A DNA stretch of 64,000 nt from Gemmatimonadota bacterium. Its GTDB lineage: Bacteria > Gemmatimonadota > Gemmatimonadetes > Longimicrobiales > Gaopeijiaceae. The notes below the pieces were generated by a model. That model had not been told where the DNA came from. It did not search any database and worked only from the letters and a program-made list of their open reading frames with translations. Both the position numbers and the translations under genes were made by a program. The DNA lies in the NCBI GenBank assembly GCA_028873815.1, contig JAPPNN010000014.1:62001-126000 (forward strand), given 5' to 3'. Of the stretch, positions 39,178 to 48,231 are shown one piece after another. Position 1 is the first letter of the stretch. Every line of letters starts with the position of its first letter.

Positions 39178-39205
39178 CAAAATGTAAAGTAAAGTTTACA
39201 TTTTG
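39178..39205. promoter_or_regulatory. AT-rich perfect inverted repeat between the HAAS gene and the S9 peptidase gene
   Basis: An 11-bp arm CAAAATGTAAA and its exact complement TTTACATTTTG flank the 6-base spacer GTAAAG. It is strikingly AT-rich in this GC-rich DNA. It starts 3 bp after the HAAS stop codon and lies about 110 bp before the peptidase start. It could act as a bidirectional terminator hairpin (the right arm ends in TTTTG) or as an operator. Confidence 0.55.
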
Positions 39206-39313
39206 TGATCCCGGGATGACGCGCAACGGCGTATTGTCCCTTGCGTAACGCTTGACCATATTGGCGGCGCCGAGACATCCGGCTTGTGTCCTCCGGCCAA
39301 GGAGTCGACTCCG

Positions 39314-41708
39314 ATGTATGCCGCCTTTCCGCAGCCGCCCGCGACCCTCGTCGCACCCAGTCCCGCGCGCGCCTTCCGAAGCGTCGCCGCAATCCCTGCC
39401 GCCGCGATCACGGCCGCCGCGCTGACAACCGCTATCGCAGTCGTCGCCGCCTTCGCCGTCCTCACTCCCCTCCCCTCCCACGCGCAGCAGCGCCCCTTCA
39501 CACCCGAGATCGCGCTGGATGTCAACCTGGTGGGCATCGCGGCGGTCACGAGCGACGGCGCCCGTGTGGCCGCGACCGTGCGCACCCGGCGCGACCGCAC
39601 CGATGTCGACCATCAGCGCTTCGGCGACCCGACGTACATCTCCCCCGTGTCCACGCGGCTGATGGTGATCGACACGCGGAGCGGGGAGCGCACGTGGGTG
39701 CATGAGGAGCCGACCCAGCTGAGAGGGTTCGCGTGGTCGGGCGACGGGGAGCGGCTGGCGTACTTCGCGGTCGAGGCCGGGGCGTATCGCCTACGGGTCT
39801 TTAACGCGCGCGCGGGCAGCGCGGAGACGGTGGCGCTCGGCACCGACAAGGAGATCGCGTCGTCGTCGCCGCTTGTGTGGGCTCCCGATGGGTCCGGTGT
39901 GCTGCTTGGGCTTGCGGCCGGACGGGTGGGCTGAGGAGGCTCGCGCGGCCTTCGTCGCCCTGACCGAGGCGCCGGTGATCGTGCAGGATTCCCGCAACGA
40001 CTTCCTGGCCTGGGACCGCGTGAGGAACATCGCCGCGCGGCAGATCACCGCGCTTGTGTCCCTCGGCAACGGCAGCGTGCGAGAGATCATGAGCGACGCG
40101 GCGCCCGCGGGGCTGGGGTTCTCGGCCGATGGCTCGTACGTCACCTATTCGACGGCGACGCGCACGAAGACGACGTACACGCGGCGGGACGGGACCGACT
40201 ACGCCTTGTTCCGCCTCGACCTCGCGGACGGCGGCGTGCCCGAGTTGCTGCGGGACACCGGCGAGGAGCGCATGAACGTGACGTGGAACGACGCGCGGGA
40301 TGCGTTCGCGTACAGTGAGGACGGGTCGGTGTTCGTGCGTCGGCTGGGTGAGGACGAGGCGGTCGACGTGACGGCGGGGCACCGGGGGGATCCAGCCGAA
40401 GCGGAAGGCGACGCGGCGGCCGGCGGCGCGGCGGAAGACGAGGCCCGCGGTGCCGACCCCGACCCCGACTCAACCCGCATCCGCTTCTCGGTCCAGCGCT
40501 GGAGCCCGGACGGCGACGTGCTGCTGCTGGCCTCACAAGACGCCTGGCATCTGCTCGATCCGGCCAGCAACAACCTGCGCACCCTCCTCGAACTCGAACC
40601 CGACGAAGACGCCCGCCCCCGCCGCCAGGTCCAGGGCTGGAGCGACGACGGCAGCCACGTCTACTACAGCTACTCCGCGCGCGACCGCTGGCAGCGCGGG
40701 CTCAAACGCCTCGACACCGCCACCGGCGCCGTGGAGACCCTCGTCCTCGACAGCAACCTCTACCGCTCCTGGAACGTCTCCGACGACGGCGGCACGATCG
40801 TCTACACCATGTCGGACGGCGACCGCCCCGACGAGATCCACGCGGCGCGCGGCGACCTCTCCGCCTCCCGGCAGCTCACCGCCTCCAACCCCCAGCTCGA
40901 CGGCGTCGCCCTCACCCGCAGCGAACTCATCGAATACCTGGACGTCGACGGTAATACTCTCTACGGCATCCTGTATTACCCGGCCAACTACGAGCCCGGG
41001 CGCACCTACCCGCTCGTGGCCGAGATCTACGAGCAGTTCTTCGACAACGGGTTCAACGAGAACATGAACCTGATCACCGCGCAGGGGTGGTTCGGGTTCC
41101 GTCCGTCGGTGCGCTTCGAAGAGGGCTTTCCGGGCGAAGCGTGGCTCAAGGCCGTCCCCAACGCGATCAACAAGATCATCGAGCGCGGGCTCGTCGACCC
41201 GGACAGGGTGGGCGTCTACGGGCAGAGCTACGGCGGCTACGCGACCAACCTGCTGATCACCCAGACCGACCGCTTCGCGGCGGCGGCCAACGTGTCGGGC
41301 AAGGTCAACATCATCTCGTTCCTGGGTGACTCGCCGAAGATCACGACGCGCAACTACGCGGCCGCCGAGGTCGGGCAGGACCGGATCGGTGCGACGCTCT
41401 GGGAGCAGCCGCACAAGTACATCGAGCACTCGGCGGTCATGTTCGCGGACCGCATCGAGACCCCCCTGCTCATGCTGTCGGGCGAGGGCGATTGGAACGT
41501 GCCGGCGACAAACCAGCGCGAGATGTACTACGCGCTCCGGCGTCTGGGGAAGGAGGTCGTGTGGGTGCACTACACCGCGGGCGGCCACGGGGCCGGGCGC
41601 GCGAGCACGGCGGCCGATTTCGCGGACCATTGGCAGCGCATGTTCGAGTGGTTTGCAGAGCATTTCGGTGAGGAGTCGGGAAGGAGGGCGGCGACATCGG
41701 ACCCATGA
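39314..41708 (+). pseudogene. Exported S9 family prolyl-oligopeptidase-type peptidase, frameshifted
   Basis: Two overlapping frames form one S9 peptidase. The first (39314-39934; ATG with AAGGAG 9 bases upstream) has a signal peptide and the first propeller blades, ending SPLVWAPDGSGVLLGL then AAGRVG and a stop. The second frame resumes at the same point with GLRPDGWAEEARAAFVALTE and runs to 41708. A one-base shift between about 39880 and 39930 separates them. The catalytic domain is intact: nucleophile YGQSYGGYATN, LMLSGEGDWNVP with the Asp, and TAGGHGAGRAS with the His. Either a disabled gene or a sequencing error. Confidence 0.8.
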
Positions 41709-42766
41709 CCCATCCCACGAGCGGCGGGGCGGAGGGTGTACGGGAGGGGGGAAGAGACGGCGGGGGATCCAGAATGCCTGGTCGCATGTTCCCCGTCGCC
41801 GGGCCGGGTAACGGTCTCGCCGATCATTACATCGACGCGATCGCCGCCGCACTCGACAAGAGCCGGCGCCCCGCGACGCTGCGCGCCTATGAGCGCGCGT
41901 GGGAGCGCTTCAGGGTCTGGGCGGTGTCCGAGGGGCTGGAGCCGCTGCCGGCCGATCCCCTGACCGTGGCGGCCTACCTGGCGTACAGGGCGGGCATCGG
42001 GCGTTCCGCTTCCACGCTGGCCATGGACCGCAAGGCCATCAGCTTCCACCACGGCAAGCGCGGGTACCCGTCGCCCACGGCGGCCGAGGGCGTCAAGGCC
42101 ACCCTGGCAGGGCTGCGCAACCAGGCCGCGGAGGAGGGTCGGGGCGACCCCAAACAGGCCCGTGCGCTGACCGCGACCGCGCTCCGGGCGATCGAGCGGA
42201 CCGCGCACCGGCAGCGACGGGGTCCCACGGGCCGGACGGAATCGCTCGAGGCCGCGCAGCACCGGGGCGACGTGGATATCGCCCTGGCGTCGGTGATGCG
42301 GGACGCCCTGCTCAGAAGGGGCGAAGCCGCGCGACTCCGCTGGGATGCGGTGGAGTTCTGGTCGGATGGCTCGGCTCGCGTCGTCATCCGGCGCTCCAAG
42401 ACCAACAACGCTTCTGCCGTCCTGTATGTCGGGATGCGCGCGGCCAAGGCGCTGCGGCGCATCCGTCCCGCCGATGCCGAGGCCGGCGACCGCGTCTTCG
42501 GCCTGCGCTCGGGCCGCTCGATCGCGAACCGGATCGCGGCCATGGCGAGGGCGGCGGGGCTGGGCGACGGCTTCAGCGGGCACTCGCCCCGCATCGGCAT
42601 GGCCCAGGACCTGACCGCCGCGGGGGTTGGGCTGCCCGCCCTGATGGTGGCCGGGCGCTGGAAGTCGGAGCGCATGCCGGCGTACTACAGCCGGGCGCAG
42701 TCGGCCGGCCGCGGGGCGGTGGCGAACTTCTATGCGAACGGGGCGGCGCCGGGGGGTGGAGGCTGA
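41705..42766 (+). CDS. Tyrosine recombinase (candidate invertase for the adjacent inverted cassettes)
   Basis: A protein of 353 residues from 41705; starts at 41774 or 41786 are also possible. N-terminal SAM-like core-binding domain (LDKSRRPATLRAYERAWERF, PLTVAAYLAYRAG) and C-terminal catalytic domain. Catalytic residues: Arg in LLRRGEAARLRW, HxxR in GHSPRIGMAQDL, Trp in AGRWKSE and the nucleophile Tyr in MPAYYSRAQ. No tRNA or phage genes adjoin it. It lies about 640 bp from the left copy of the 23-bp inverted repeat that bounds the surface-protein cassettes, which makes it the best local candidate for catalysing inversion. That role is inferred from position only. Confidence 0.85.
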   Translation: MTHPTSGGAEGVREGGRDGGGSRMPGRMFPVAGPGNGLADHYIDAIAAALDKSRRPATLRAYERAWERFRVWAVSEGLEPLPADPLTVAAYLAYRAGIGRSASTLAMDRKAISFHHGKRGYPSPTAAEGVKATLAGLRNQAAEEGRGDPKQARALTATALRAIERTAHRQRRGPTGRTESLEAAQHRGDVDIALASVMRDALLRRGEAARLRWDAVEFWSDGSARVVIRRSKTNNASAVLYVGMRAAKALRRIRPADAEAGDRVFGLRSGRSIANRIAAMARAAGLGDGFSGHSPRIGMAQDLTAAGVGLPALMVAGRWKSERMPAYYSRAQSAGRGAVANFYANGAAPGGGG

Positions 42767-42775
42767 TAGGTCTTC

Positions 42776-42800
42776 AACTTAGCTAAGTTATCTAGCTAGA
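42776..42800. repeat. Two adjacent perfect palindromes between recombinase and coiled-coil genes
   Basis: AACTTAGCTAAGTT (42776-42789) and TCTAGCTAGA (42791-42800) are both exact palindromes in the short gap between convergent genes. They may be a bidirectional terminator or a recombinase site. They are AT-rich relative to the surroundings. Confidence 0.5.
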
Positions 42801-43299
42801 GGTTGAGGCCCCTCAGGTAGCCGCGGACTTCCGCGAGGCCTTGACGCAGGGTCTGCTGTTGCCTTCGGAGTTCGGCCTGTTGCCTTCGGAGTTCGTCCTG
42901 TTCTCTCTGGAGTTGGGCCTGTTCCCGCTGGAGGTTGGTTTGCTCCCTCTGGAGGTCGATCCGTTCCCGCTGGAGGTTGGTCTGTTCCCTCTGGAGGTCG
43001 GTCTGTTCCCGGCGGAGGTCGGTCTGCTCCCTCTGGAGACCGGTAACTTGGTAGCCGATGTCGGCGACTTCATGGCGGAGGTCGGAGCGTCGACGCAGTT
43101 CCCATGCCGATCGCGGATGGTAGGTGGATGATCTCAACAGTGGGCCATCACTTCGCCCGGTGACCTGGCTTGGGCTCCCCGCCCACGTCTCCCAACCCAC
43201 TCCGCGCAGTTCTTCGACTTTGTACCGCAACACCGCCATCCCTGCCAAGGCAGTTCCCACACACGTTCCCGTCAGAGCCGCGAGTTGCCACCAATCCAT
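42796..43299 (-). CDS. Membrane-anchored coiled-coil protein with heptad repeats
   Basis: A protein of 167 residues from an ATG at 43299 with GGAGG 5 bases upstream. One N-terminal transmembrane helix (WWQLAALTGTCVGTALAGMA) is followed by about 50 residues, then a Leu-Gln-Arg-Glu-Gln heptad coiled coil (LQREQTDLRREQTDLQREQ-type) of nine or ten repeats, and a short tail (RQGLAEVRGYLRGLNL). It lies between the recombinase gene and the left inverted repeat, on the opposite strand. No family is recognised and a role in the switch is only a guess. Confidence 0.65.
   Translation of the reverse strand: MDWWQLAALTGTCVGTALAGMAVLRYKVEELRGVGWETWAGSPSQVTGRSDGPLLRSSTYHPRSAWELRRRSDLRHEVADIGYQVTGLQREQTDLRREQTDLQREQTNLQRERIDLQREQTNLQREQAQLQREQDELRRQQAELRRQQQTLRQGLAEVRGYLRGLNL
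42849..43041. repeat. 21-bp tandem repeats encoding the heptad coiled coil
   Basis: Around nine imperfect copies of a 21-bp unit related to CTCCCTCTGGAGGTCGGTCT on the plus strand. They encode seven-residue heptads on the minus strand. The copy number could vary without breaking the reading frame. Confidence 0.75.
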
Positions 43300-43408
43300 A
43301 ACCGCCTCCCCTCCACTTTGGCCCCTCCCCCCGTGCCGGTTCGGTCCCGACGCACGGAAGATACCGACCGACCGCCGCGGGTCGCAAACGCCCACTTTCT
43401 TTGCGAGG

Positions 43409-43431
43409 TGGGGGACGGTAACGGTAGAGAA
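43409..43431 (+). repeat. Left copy of the 23-bp inverted repeat
   Basis: The core reads GGACGGTAACGGTAGAGAA, preceded by TGGG. The copy at 52655-52677 on the minus strand is identical; a single T/C difference follows, then 20 more identical bases. Upstream the two copies share nothing (GCGAGG versus GCCATTA). Confidence 0.85.
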
Positions 43432-43432
43432 T

Positions 43433-46400
43433 ATGGGCCTCGGCGGGGTCACGGTACGGATCTCCGGCATGGGCGACGGCCAGACCGCGACTGACGATTC
43501 GGGCCAGTATTCCTTCACGGGACTGCGGGCCGGCACGTACTCGGTCGAGATCTCCGGATTCGACACCAACGAGGTCAGCTTCTCGAGCACTTCCGGTGCC
43601 GCGACGGTCGGCGTCGGCGAGTCCAAGGTCGTCAGCTTCGACGGCACGTATCTCCGCACTGCGGGGATCCAGGGCCAGGTGACCGTGGACGGTGAAGGCC
43701 TTGGCGGCGTGACGGTTACGCTGGTGGGCGAGGGCGAGGACCGCACCGAGACCACCAACGCCTCCGGGCAGTACGCGTTCTCGCAGCTCAAGAGCGGCAC
43801 CTACCAGGTTGCGATCACGAATCCCGATCCGGACGACTACGAGTTCGCGACGACCTCGAAGAGCGCGACGATCGCGACGGGCGAGGTAGCCAACGTGCCG
43901 TTCGAAGGCACGCTGCTGCGGACGGCCGGCATCGCGGGCCGGGTCAGCGTTGAGGGCATGGGTCTCAACGACGTGACGGTCAACCTGGCCGGCGCAGAGG
44001 AGAGAACGACCACGACATCCGATGGTGGCCAGTACTCCTTTGCGGGACTGGCGGCGGGCACGTACGTGGTGAGCATCACCAACCCGGACGAGGTCGCGTA
44101 CAACTTTGCCGAAGAAGATTTGACGGAGAACGTCACGCTGGCGGACGACCAGTCTGCGATCGTGAACTTCAGCGGCACACACACGCGGACCGCGTCGGTT
44201 ACGGGACTGCTGTACATCGACGAGGGCCCGAACGACGGAATGTACACGGCGAACGAGCCTCCGCTCGTGAACCCGGATCCAATGGCGCCGGGCATGCCGC
44301 TCCTGTTGCAGGGGCCCGGGATCAATGACGTGACCCCGGGTGCGGCCAATGCCGACGGGACCTTCGCTTTTGAAGGCCTGATGGCGGGTTCATACCGCGT
44401 GCTGGTCAACATGACCGACGAGGTGGCCGCAGGCCTTGCCGCAGCTGGTTTCAGTTTCGACGGTGACCTGACCGGCGCAGTCGTGCACGTCGCGGCCGGC
44501 ATGGCCGAACAAGTCAACTTCCCGTTCCGGATCACGACGCAGACGATCACGGTCGGTGCCGTGATGGGCGACGAGGAAACCGTGGGTGACGCGGTCAACG
44601 GCGTCATGCTCTCACTCTATCCCACGGCCGAAGATGCCGAGGACGGCACGAACATGCTGGCCGAGGCGATGGCGACGGCCGGCGAGGGTCCGATCGCCGG
44701 GATGGCCAAGTTTGACTTCCCACGCGCCATGGACTCCAGGCCCGGCAGCGACGAGACGGACAACCTCGTGTTCGTCAAGGTCGATGACACCGGGAGCGAC
44801 CAGCTGGTCGTGACCGCCAACAACGTCATCGAGATCGAGTATCCCGGCATTGCCCGGGCGCACGCCGCTCCGGCGCATGTGCGGCTCCTCAACAGCGCGG
44901 TCAACATCCAGTTCTGGATCAAGAGCGACGAGGACGCCAAGGACGGCAACATGGGCCTCGAAGGCTGGGCCTACGAGTACTGCATGCCCATGGCGGACGA
45001 CCCGGCCACGATGGACGTGGACGAGGCGAACACCTGCATGGACGCCGAGGACGGCACCCCTGCAGTGTTCACGGCGGCCGAGGACGCTGACGGCGAAGCG
45101 ATGCTGACCGATGCCGACGGCAAGGGCACCCTGTCGTTCATGGCCGACACCGACAACCTGCCCGCCATGGTTTACATCCGCGCCGCGGCAGACCAGGACG
45201 ACGAGATCGACATGGGCGAGATGTACGAGCAGACGGACGCGCTCATGCATGAACACGACGGCTTCATCCTGCCGGCGAACAACGATCCGGCAGAGAACAT
45301 GGACCTCGACAAGGGGCCGGTGTATGTCAGCTTCACCACCCAGTCGCTGTTCATCGGCGCGCACCGGGAACTTGACGACCGGACCGGGTTGACCGACAAC
45401 ATCGGCGTCGGTGGCGGCGACAAGTTCCCCACGGGCGACGCGGTCGACAAGATCGAGGTGCGCCTGATGCAGGAAGATGCCCGCGGGCGCCTCAGACCGT
45501 TCGAGTATGATCACGATCTTGATGCCGAGACGCCCGATGTCGCGGCAGAGGCGATGTTCGGCGACGATGGCCAGGTCAAGTTCGCGCACGTCCCCGCAAA
45601 CGCCAAAATCACGGTGGAAGTGGACGCCGGCAGTGGCATGACGATCATCCCCAATGATCGCGACTGGCGGGTGATCGACGCATACACCGACGTGGACTAT
45701 CCTGCTGCGTTCGGCGATGGCGTCATCGTCGGCGGCTTCGGTGAAGGCGCGGGTGGCGGCGGTGCCCGTCCTGACGTGTGGCTCTGCCCGCTGCAGCGGC
45801 AGGATGGAACCGACAACTGCTCGACGTTTGGCTACAAGTGGGCCGACGGCACCATCTCGGGTTCGATCGGCGGTCTCCGCAGGGGTGACGAGGATGTCGT
45901 AGTGACGCTGACGCCCGTAAACAGCAACGAGGAATACTCCGCCGACCTGGAAGATGATACCAAGGTCTCGGCCGCATCCCCAGGCTTCAGGTTTGCCAGC
46001 GTCGCGGACGGACGGTACAAGGTCAAGCTGGAAGGTGTTGCTGGCAAGTGGAGCGCCGATTCGGTGATGGTTACCGTCGTCCACGACGAACTGGAGCCGA
46101 ACGAGAGGGGTAGCGCGTCCGTAGCGATCGACAGCGACGAACTCACCGCCACGTCGCTGCGGCTGGCGATTCAGGGCGTAGTCGCGAACGACCGCGACAG
46201 TAATGGAACCGTTAGCAGCACGGAAACAGAGGACGGAGTCGTTCTTGAGCTCTTCAAAGCGTCTGTGCCGAGAACTGGTGCCAACGCGGGCAAGGCCGTC
46301 AAGGGCGCTGCTGTTGTGGACGCGGACGGCAACCCGGTGACGGCGACGACGGACCGTGATGGCATCTACGCATTCACCGGATTGGTTGAAGGCCAGAAGT

Positions 46401-47851
46401 ACATCGTCGAGGCCGTCAACGTTCCCGGGAGCTACAAGGCTGTGCGGAAACGGGGATCTCTGGCCATCAAGGCCGACGACTTCGGTATGGTCTCTCAGGC
46501 GTACGTGTCGGCTGCGAGTAATTTCAACCCCAACTTCACGGGCGGCACCCCGCCGGAGTGGGACCATGCGAGAAACTTCTTCCATAACGCCGGCACGGCC
46601 AACTTCGCGCTGCTGTGGGACGATGGAACCGCCTTCGGAAAGGTGAGCGATCCCAGCGTTCGGGGAGCACATGCAGAGGCGACTATCGAGTTGTTCCGGT
46701 GTCAGACGGACGGCGCCGTCGCTGCTCGCGACAGAAATGGTGATGGTGACACCACAGACGACGGTGAGGCCGCCGTCACTGACGATAACAGCTACATGTG
46801 CAATACGGAGCCGGCCGGACGACGGGCGCCATTCGCAACGGCCACTCCGAACGCGAGAGGCGACTGGGAGATCGAAGGTGGTCTTCTGGAAGGCAACTAC
46901 GTGGTCACCGTCGATCTGCCTAGAAGTTATGCGCACTCGGATGAGGATGGCGCAGCAGGCACAGCGCCGACCACCGGAGATCCGACGAATGGATACGTTG
47001 AGACTCAGATTGCCGAGATTACCGATGGCCGGGGATCGGACGACGGAACTTTGACCTTCCACATCGTCCTGAGTGGCGCAGACAATGCCGCTCCGACCGT
47101 TGCACCCACCGTCAGGATCAAGGACGGTAGCCGCACAGTTGGGGTCGTCTCTGGCGGAACGGCGTCAACTAGCCATGTGGCGTACACCACTGGGTCGGTA
47201 GAAGCGACCTTGGGCCACGGCACCGGTGCAGCCACGGGCACGACGTACAAGGTGGTCTACAGCGCGACATCGAAGGTGCCCTTCGCGGTCGGGGCAGCCG
47301 GCACTTGGCGCGGCCTGAGAGCGGGGACCAATACCCTCACCGTCGAGGCGACGGCCCCAAGTGGATATGCCGACGCCAACTTCACCCCCCGCACACTGCA
47401 TCGCGACAGGGACACGCGGTTGAAGGTGTTGGAGATCGAGCTCCCAGGAGGAGCCGGTACCAACGTCGTGATCGACAGGGATGCGCTGGAGGCTATCTCA
47501 GGGTTCCCTGCGGCCGAGGGACGACGCACGGATGAGCTTGACCCCGCTAACACAAGTGGCGGCACGACCACGGTCGATCTTGGCATTCTCGCGACGGTAG
47601 AGAGACCCGCTGCCGGTGGTACGGCGTTTGACGTCAATTTCCAAGCAAGTGCCAATGGTGCGGGTGTGACGCTAACAGGCAACACAGCGCAGTCAATGAC
47701 GCCCGTGCCCTCTGCGACCAGCACCGCACATCTGGACCTGACGTTTACCATCACGTTGACCGATAGTGGCCGGGATGGCACTCAGACTCCAGACATCGGA
47801 ACGAATTCCCGCACGTACACATTCAAGGTCAGGGGCACTTCCCCTAACTGA
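43433..47851 (+). CDS. Silent-cassette copy of multi-domain CnaB/SpaA-like surface protein
   Basis: 1472 codons from the ATG at 43433; the frame is open further upstream but that DNA is the promoter and antisense side of the coiled-coil gene. It has no signal peptide and no good ribosome-binding site. The N-terminal part is three or four beta-sandwich repeats of about 85 residues of CnaB/SpaA or carboxypeptidase-regulatory type (EGLGGVTVTLVGEG, GQYSFTGLRAGTYSVEIS, FDGTYLRTAGIQGQVTV). Then come larger unassigned beta-rich domains with acidic Asp/Glu-rich stretches, more prealbumin-like repeats (DGIYAFTGLVEGQKYIVEAV) and a cadherin-like-beta C terminus ending RTYTFKVRG. It is a paralogue of the minus-strand copy, close at the start and around HRELDDRTG, and diverged elsewhere. 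Probably untranslated in this orientation. Confidence 0.75.
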   Translation: MGLGGVTVRISGMGDGQTATDDSGQYSFTGLRAGTYSVEISGFDTNEVSFSSTSGAATVGVGESKVVSFDGTYLRTAGIQGQVTVDGEGLGGVTVTLVGEGEDRTETTNASGQYAFSQLKSGTYQVAITNPDPDDYEFATTSKSATIATGEVANVPFEGTLLRTAGIAGRVSVEGMGLNDVTVNLAGAEERTTTTSDGGQYSFAGLAAGTYVVSITNPDEVAYNFAEEDLTENVTLADDQSAIVNFSGTHTRTASVTGLLYIDEGPNDGMYTANEPPLVNPDPMAPGMPLLLQGPGINDVTPGAANADGTFAFEGLMAGSYRVLVNMTDEVAAGLAAAGFSFDGDLTGAVVHVAAGMAEQVNFPFRITTQTITVGAVMGDEETVGDAVNGVMLSLYPTAEDAEDGTNMLAEAMATAGEGPIAGMAKFDFPRAMDSRPGSDETDNLVFVKVDDTGSDQLVVTANNVIEIEYPGIARAHAAPAHVRLLNSAVNIQFWIKSDEDAKDGNMGLEGWAYEYCMPMADDPATMDVDEANTCMDAEDGTPAVFTAAEDADGEAMLTDADGKGTLSFMADTDNLPAMVYIRAAADQDDEIDMGEMYEQTDALMHEHDGFILPANNDPAENMDLDKGPVYVSFTTQSLFIGAHRELDDRTGLTDNIGVGGGDKFPTGDAVDKIEVRLMQEDARGRLRPFEYDHDLDAETPDVAAEAMFGDDGQVKFAHVPANAKITVEVDAGSGMTIIPNDRDWRVIDAYTDVDYPAAFGDGVIVGGFGEGAGGGGARPDVWLCPLQRQDGTDNCSTFGYKWADGTISGSIGGLRRGDEDVVVTLTPVNSNEEYSADLEDDTKVSAASPGFRFASVADGRYKVKLEGVAGKWSADSVMVTVVHDELEPNERGSASVAIDSDELTATSLRLAIQGVVANDRDSNGTVSSTETEDGVVLELFKASVPRTGANAGKAVKGAAVVDADGNPVTATTDRDGIYAFTGLVEGQKYIVEAVNVPGSYKAVRKRGSLAIKADDFGMVSQAYVSAASNFNPNFTGGTPPEWDHARNFFHNAGTANFALLWDDGTAFGKVSDPSVRGAHAEATIELFRCQTDGAVAARDRNGDGDTTDDGEAAVTDDNSYMCNTEPAGRRAPFATATPNARGDWEIEGGLLEGNYVVTVDLPRSYAHSDEDGAAGTAPTTGDPTNGYVETQIAEITDGRGSDDGTLTFHIVLSGADNAAPTVAPTVRIKDGSRTVGVVSGGTASTSHVAYTTGSVEATLGHGTGAATGTTYKVVYSATSKVPFAVGAAGTWRGLRAGTNTLTVEATAPSGYADANFTPRTLHRDRDTRLKVLEIELPGGAGTNVVIDRDALEAISGFPAAEGRRTDELDPANTSGGTTTVDLGILATVERPAAGGTAFDVNFQASANGAGVTLTGNTAQSMTPVPSATSTAHLDLTFTITLTDSGRDGTQTPDIGTNSRTYTFKVRGTSPN

Positions 47852-47914
47852 CGTGAAGGTTCGTAGTCCGTGGATCCACTTCTCTGGTCTGATCTAGAGA
47901 AGTGATGACAACCG

Positions 47915-47942
47915 CCCCCCGCCCGGTTCGCCGGGCGGGGGG
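47915..47942 (+). terminator. Terminator hairpin of the plus-strand cassette
   Basis: A 12-bp perfect stem, CCCCCCGCCCGG / CCGGGCGGGGGG, with a TTCG tetraloop, followed by CAACTCCTTTTCC. It lies 64 bp after the stop codon. The 380-bp gap between the two cassettes (47852-48231) holds only this hairpin and the mirror-image one at 48144. Confidence 0.85.
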
Positions 47943-48143
47943 CAACTCCTTTTCCTCTATCGACCAGGTCGGGATTCGCCGAAGCCATCTTCCAAATCGG
48001 CTAGGGATCTCTAGCCGGGACGGGCAATACCTTGCTTTCGGCGCCGCCCAAGTTGCTGCCCGGATTTGCTCTCTCGCGGTCGTTCACCAGGGCCGTTGAC
48101 GAACCGCTGGGATTGCCCGTGTCCGGGTGCGGACACGAGAGAT

Positions 48144-48175
48144 CCGCCCCCGCCCGGCGAACCGGGCGGGGGCGG
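48144..48175 (-). terminator. Terminator hairpin of the minus-strand cassette
   Basis: A 14-bp perfect stem, CCGCCCCCGCCCGG / CCGGGCGGGGGCGG, whose loop reads TTCG on the minus strand. It lies about 56 bp past the stop codon of the minus-strand gene. It is nearly the mirror image of the hairpin at 47915, so each cassette carries its own related terminator. Confidence 0.8.
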
Positions 48176-48231
48176 CGGTGTTCGTCCCTCGCTAAGGCAA
48201 CTAACCTAGCTCAGGCGATCAATCACCAGCC

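Noticed and set aside
42849..43041. Possible CRISPR array
   Set aside because: The 21-bp units are contiguous with no unique spacers and encode heptads.
42841..43131. A plus-strand repeat protein (LFPLEVGLLPLEVD-like)
   Set aside because: It is the antisense reading of the 21-bp tandem repeats; the minus strand gives a proper start, a transmembrane helix and a coiled coil.
44612..47062. An 816-codon open frame on the minus strand inside the plus-strand cassette
   Set aside because: It is a shadow: the protein is His/Val/Arg-rich without a domain pattern, has no ribosome-binding site, and lies opposite a well-formed repeat protein.
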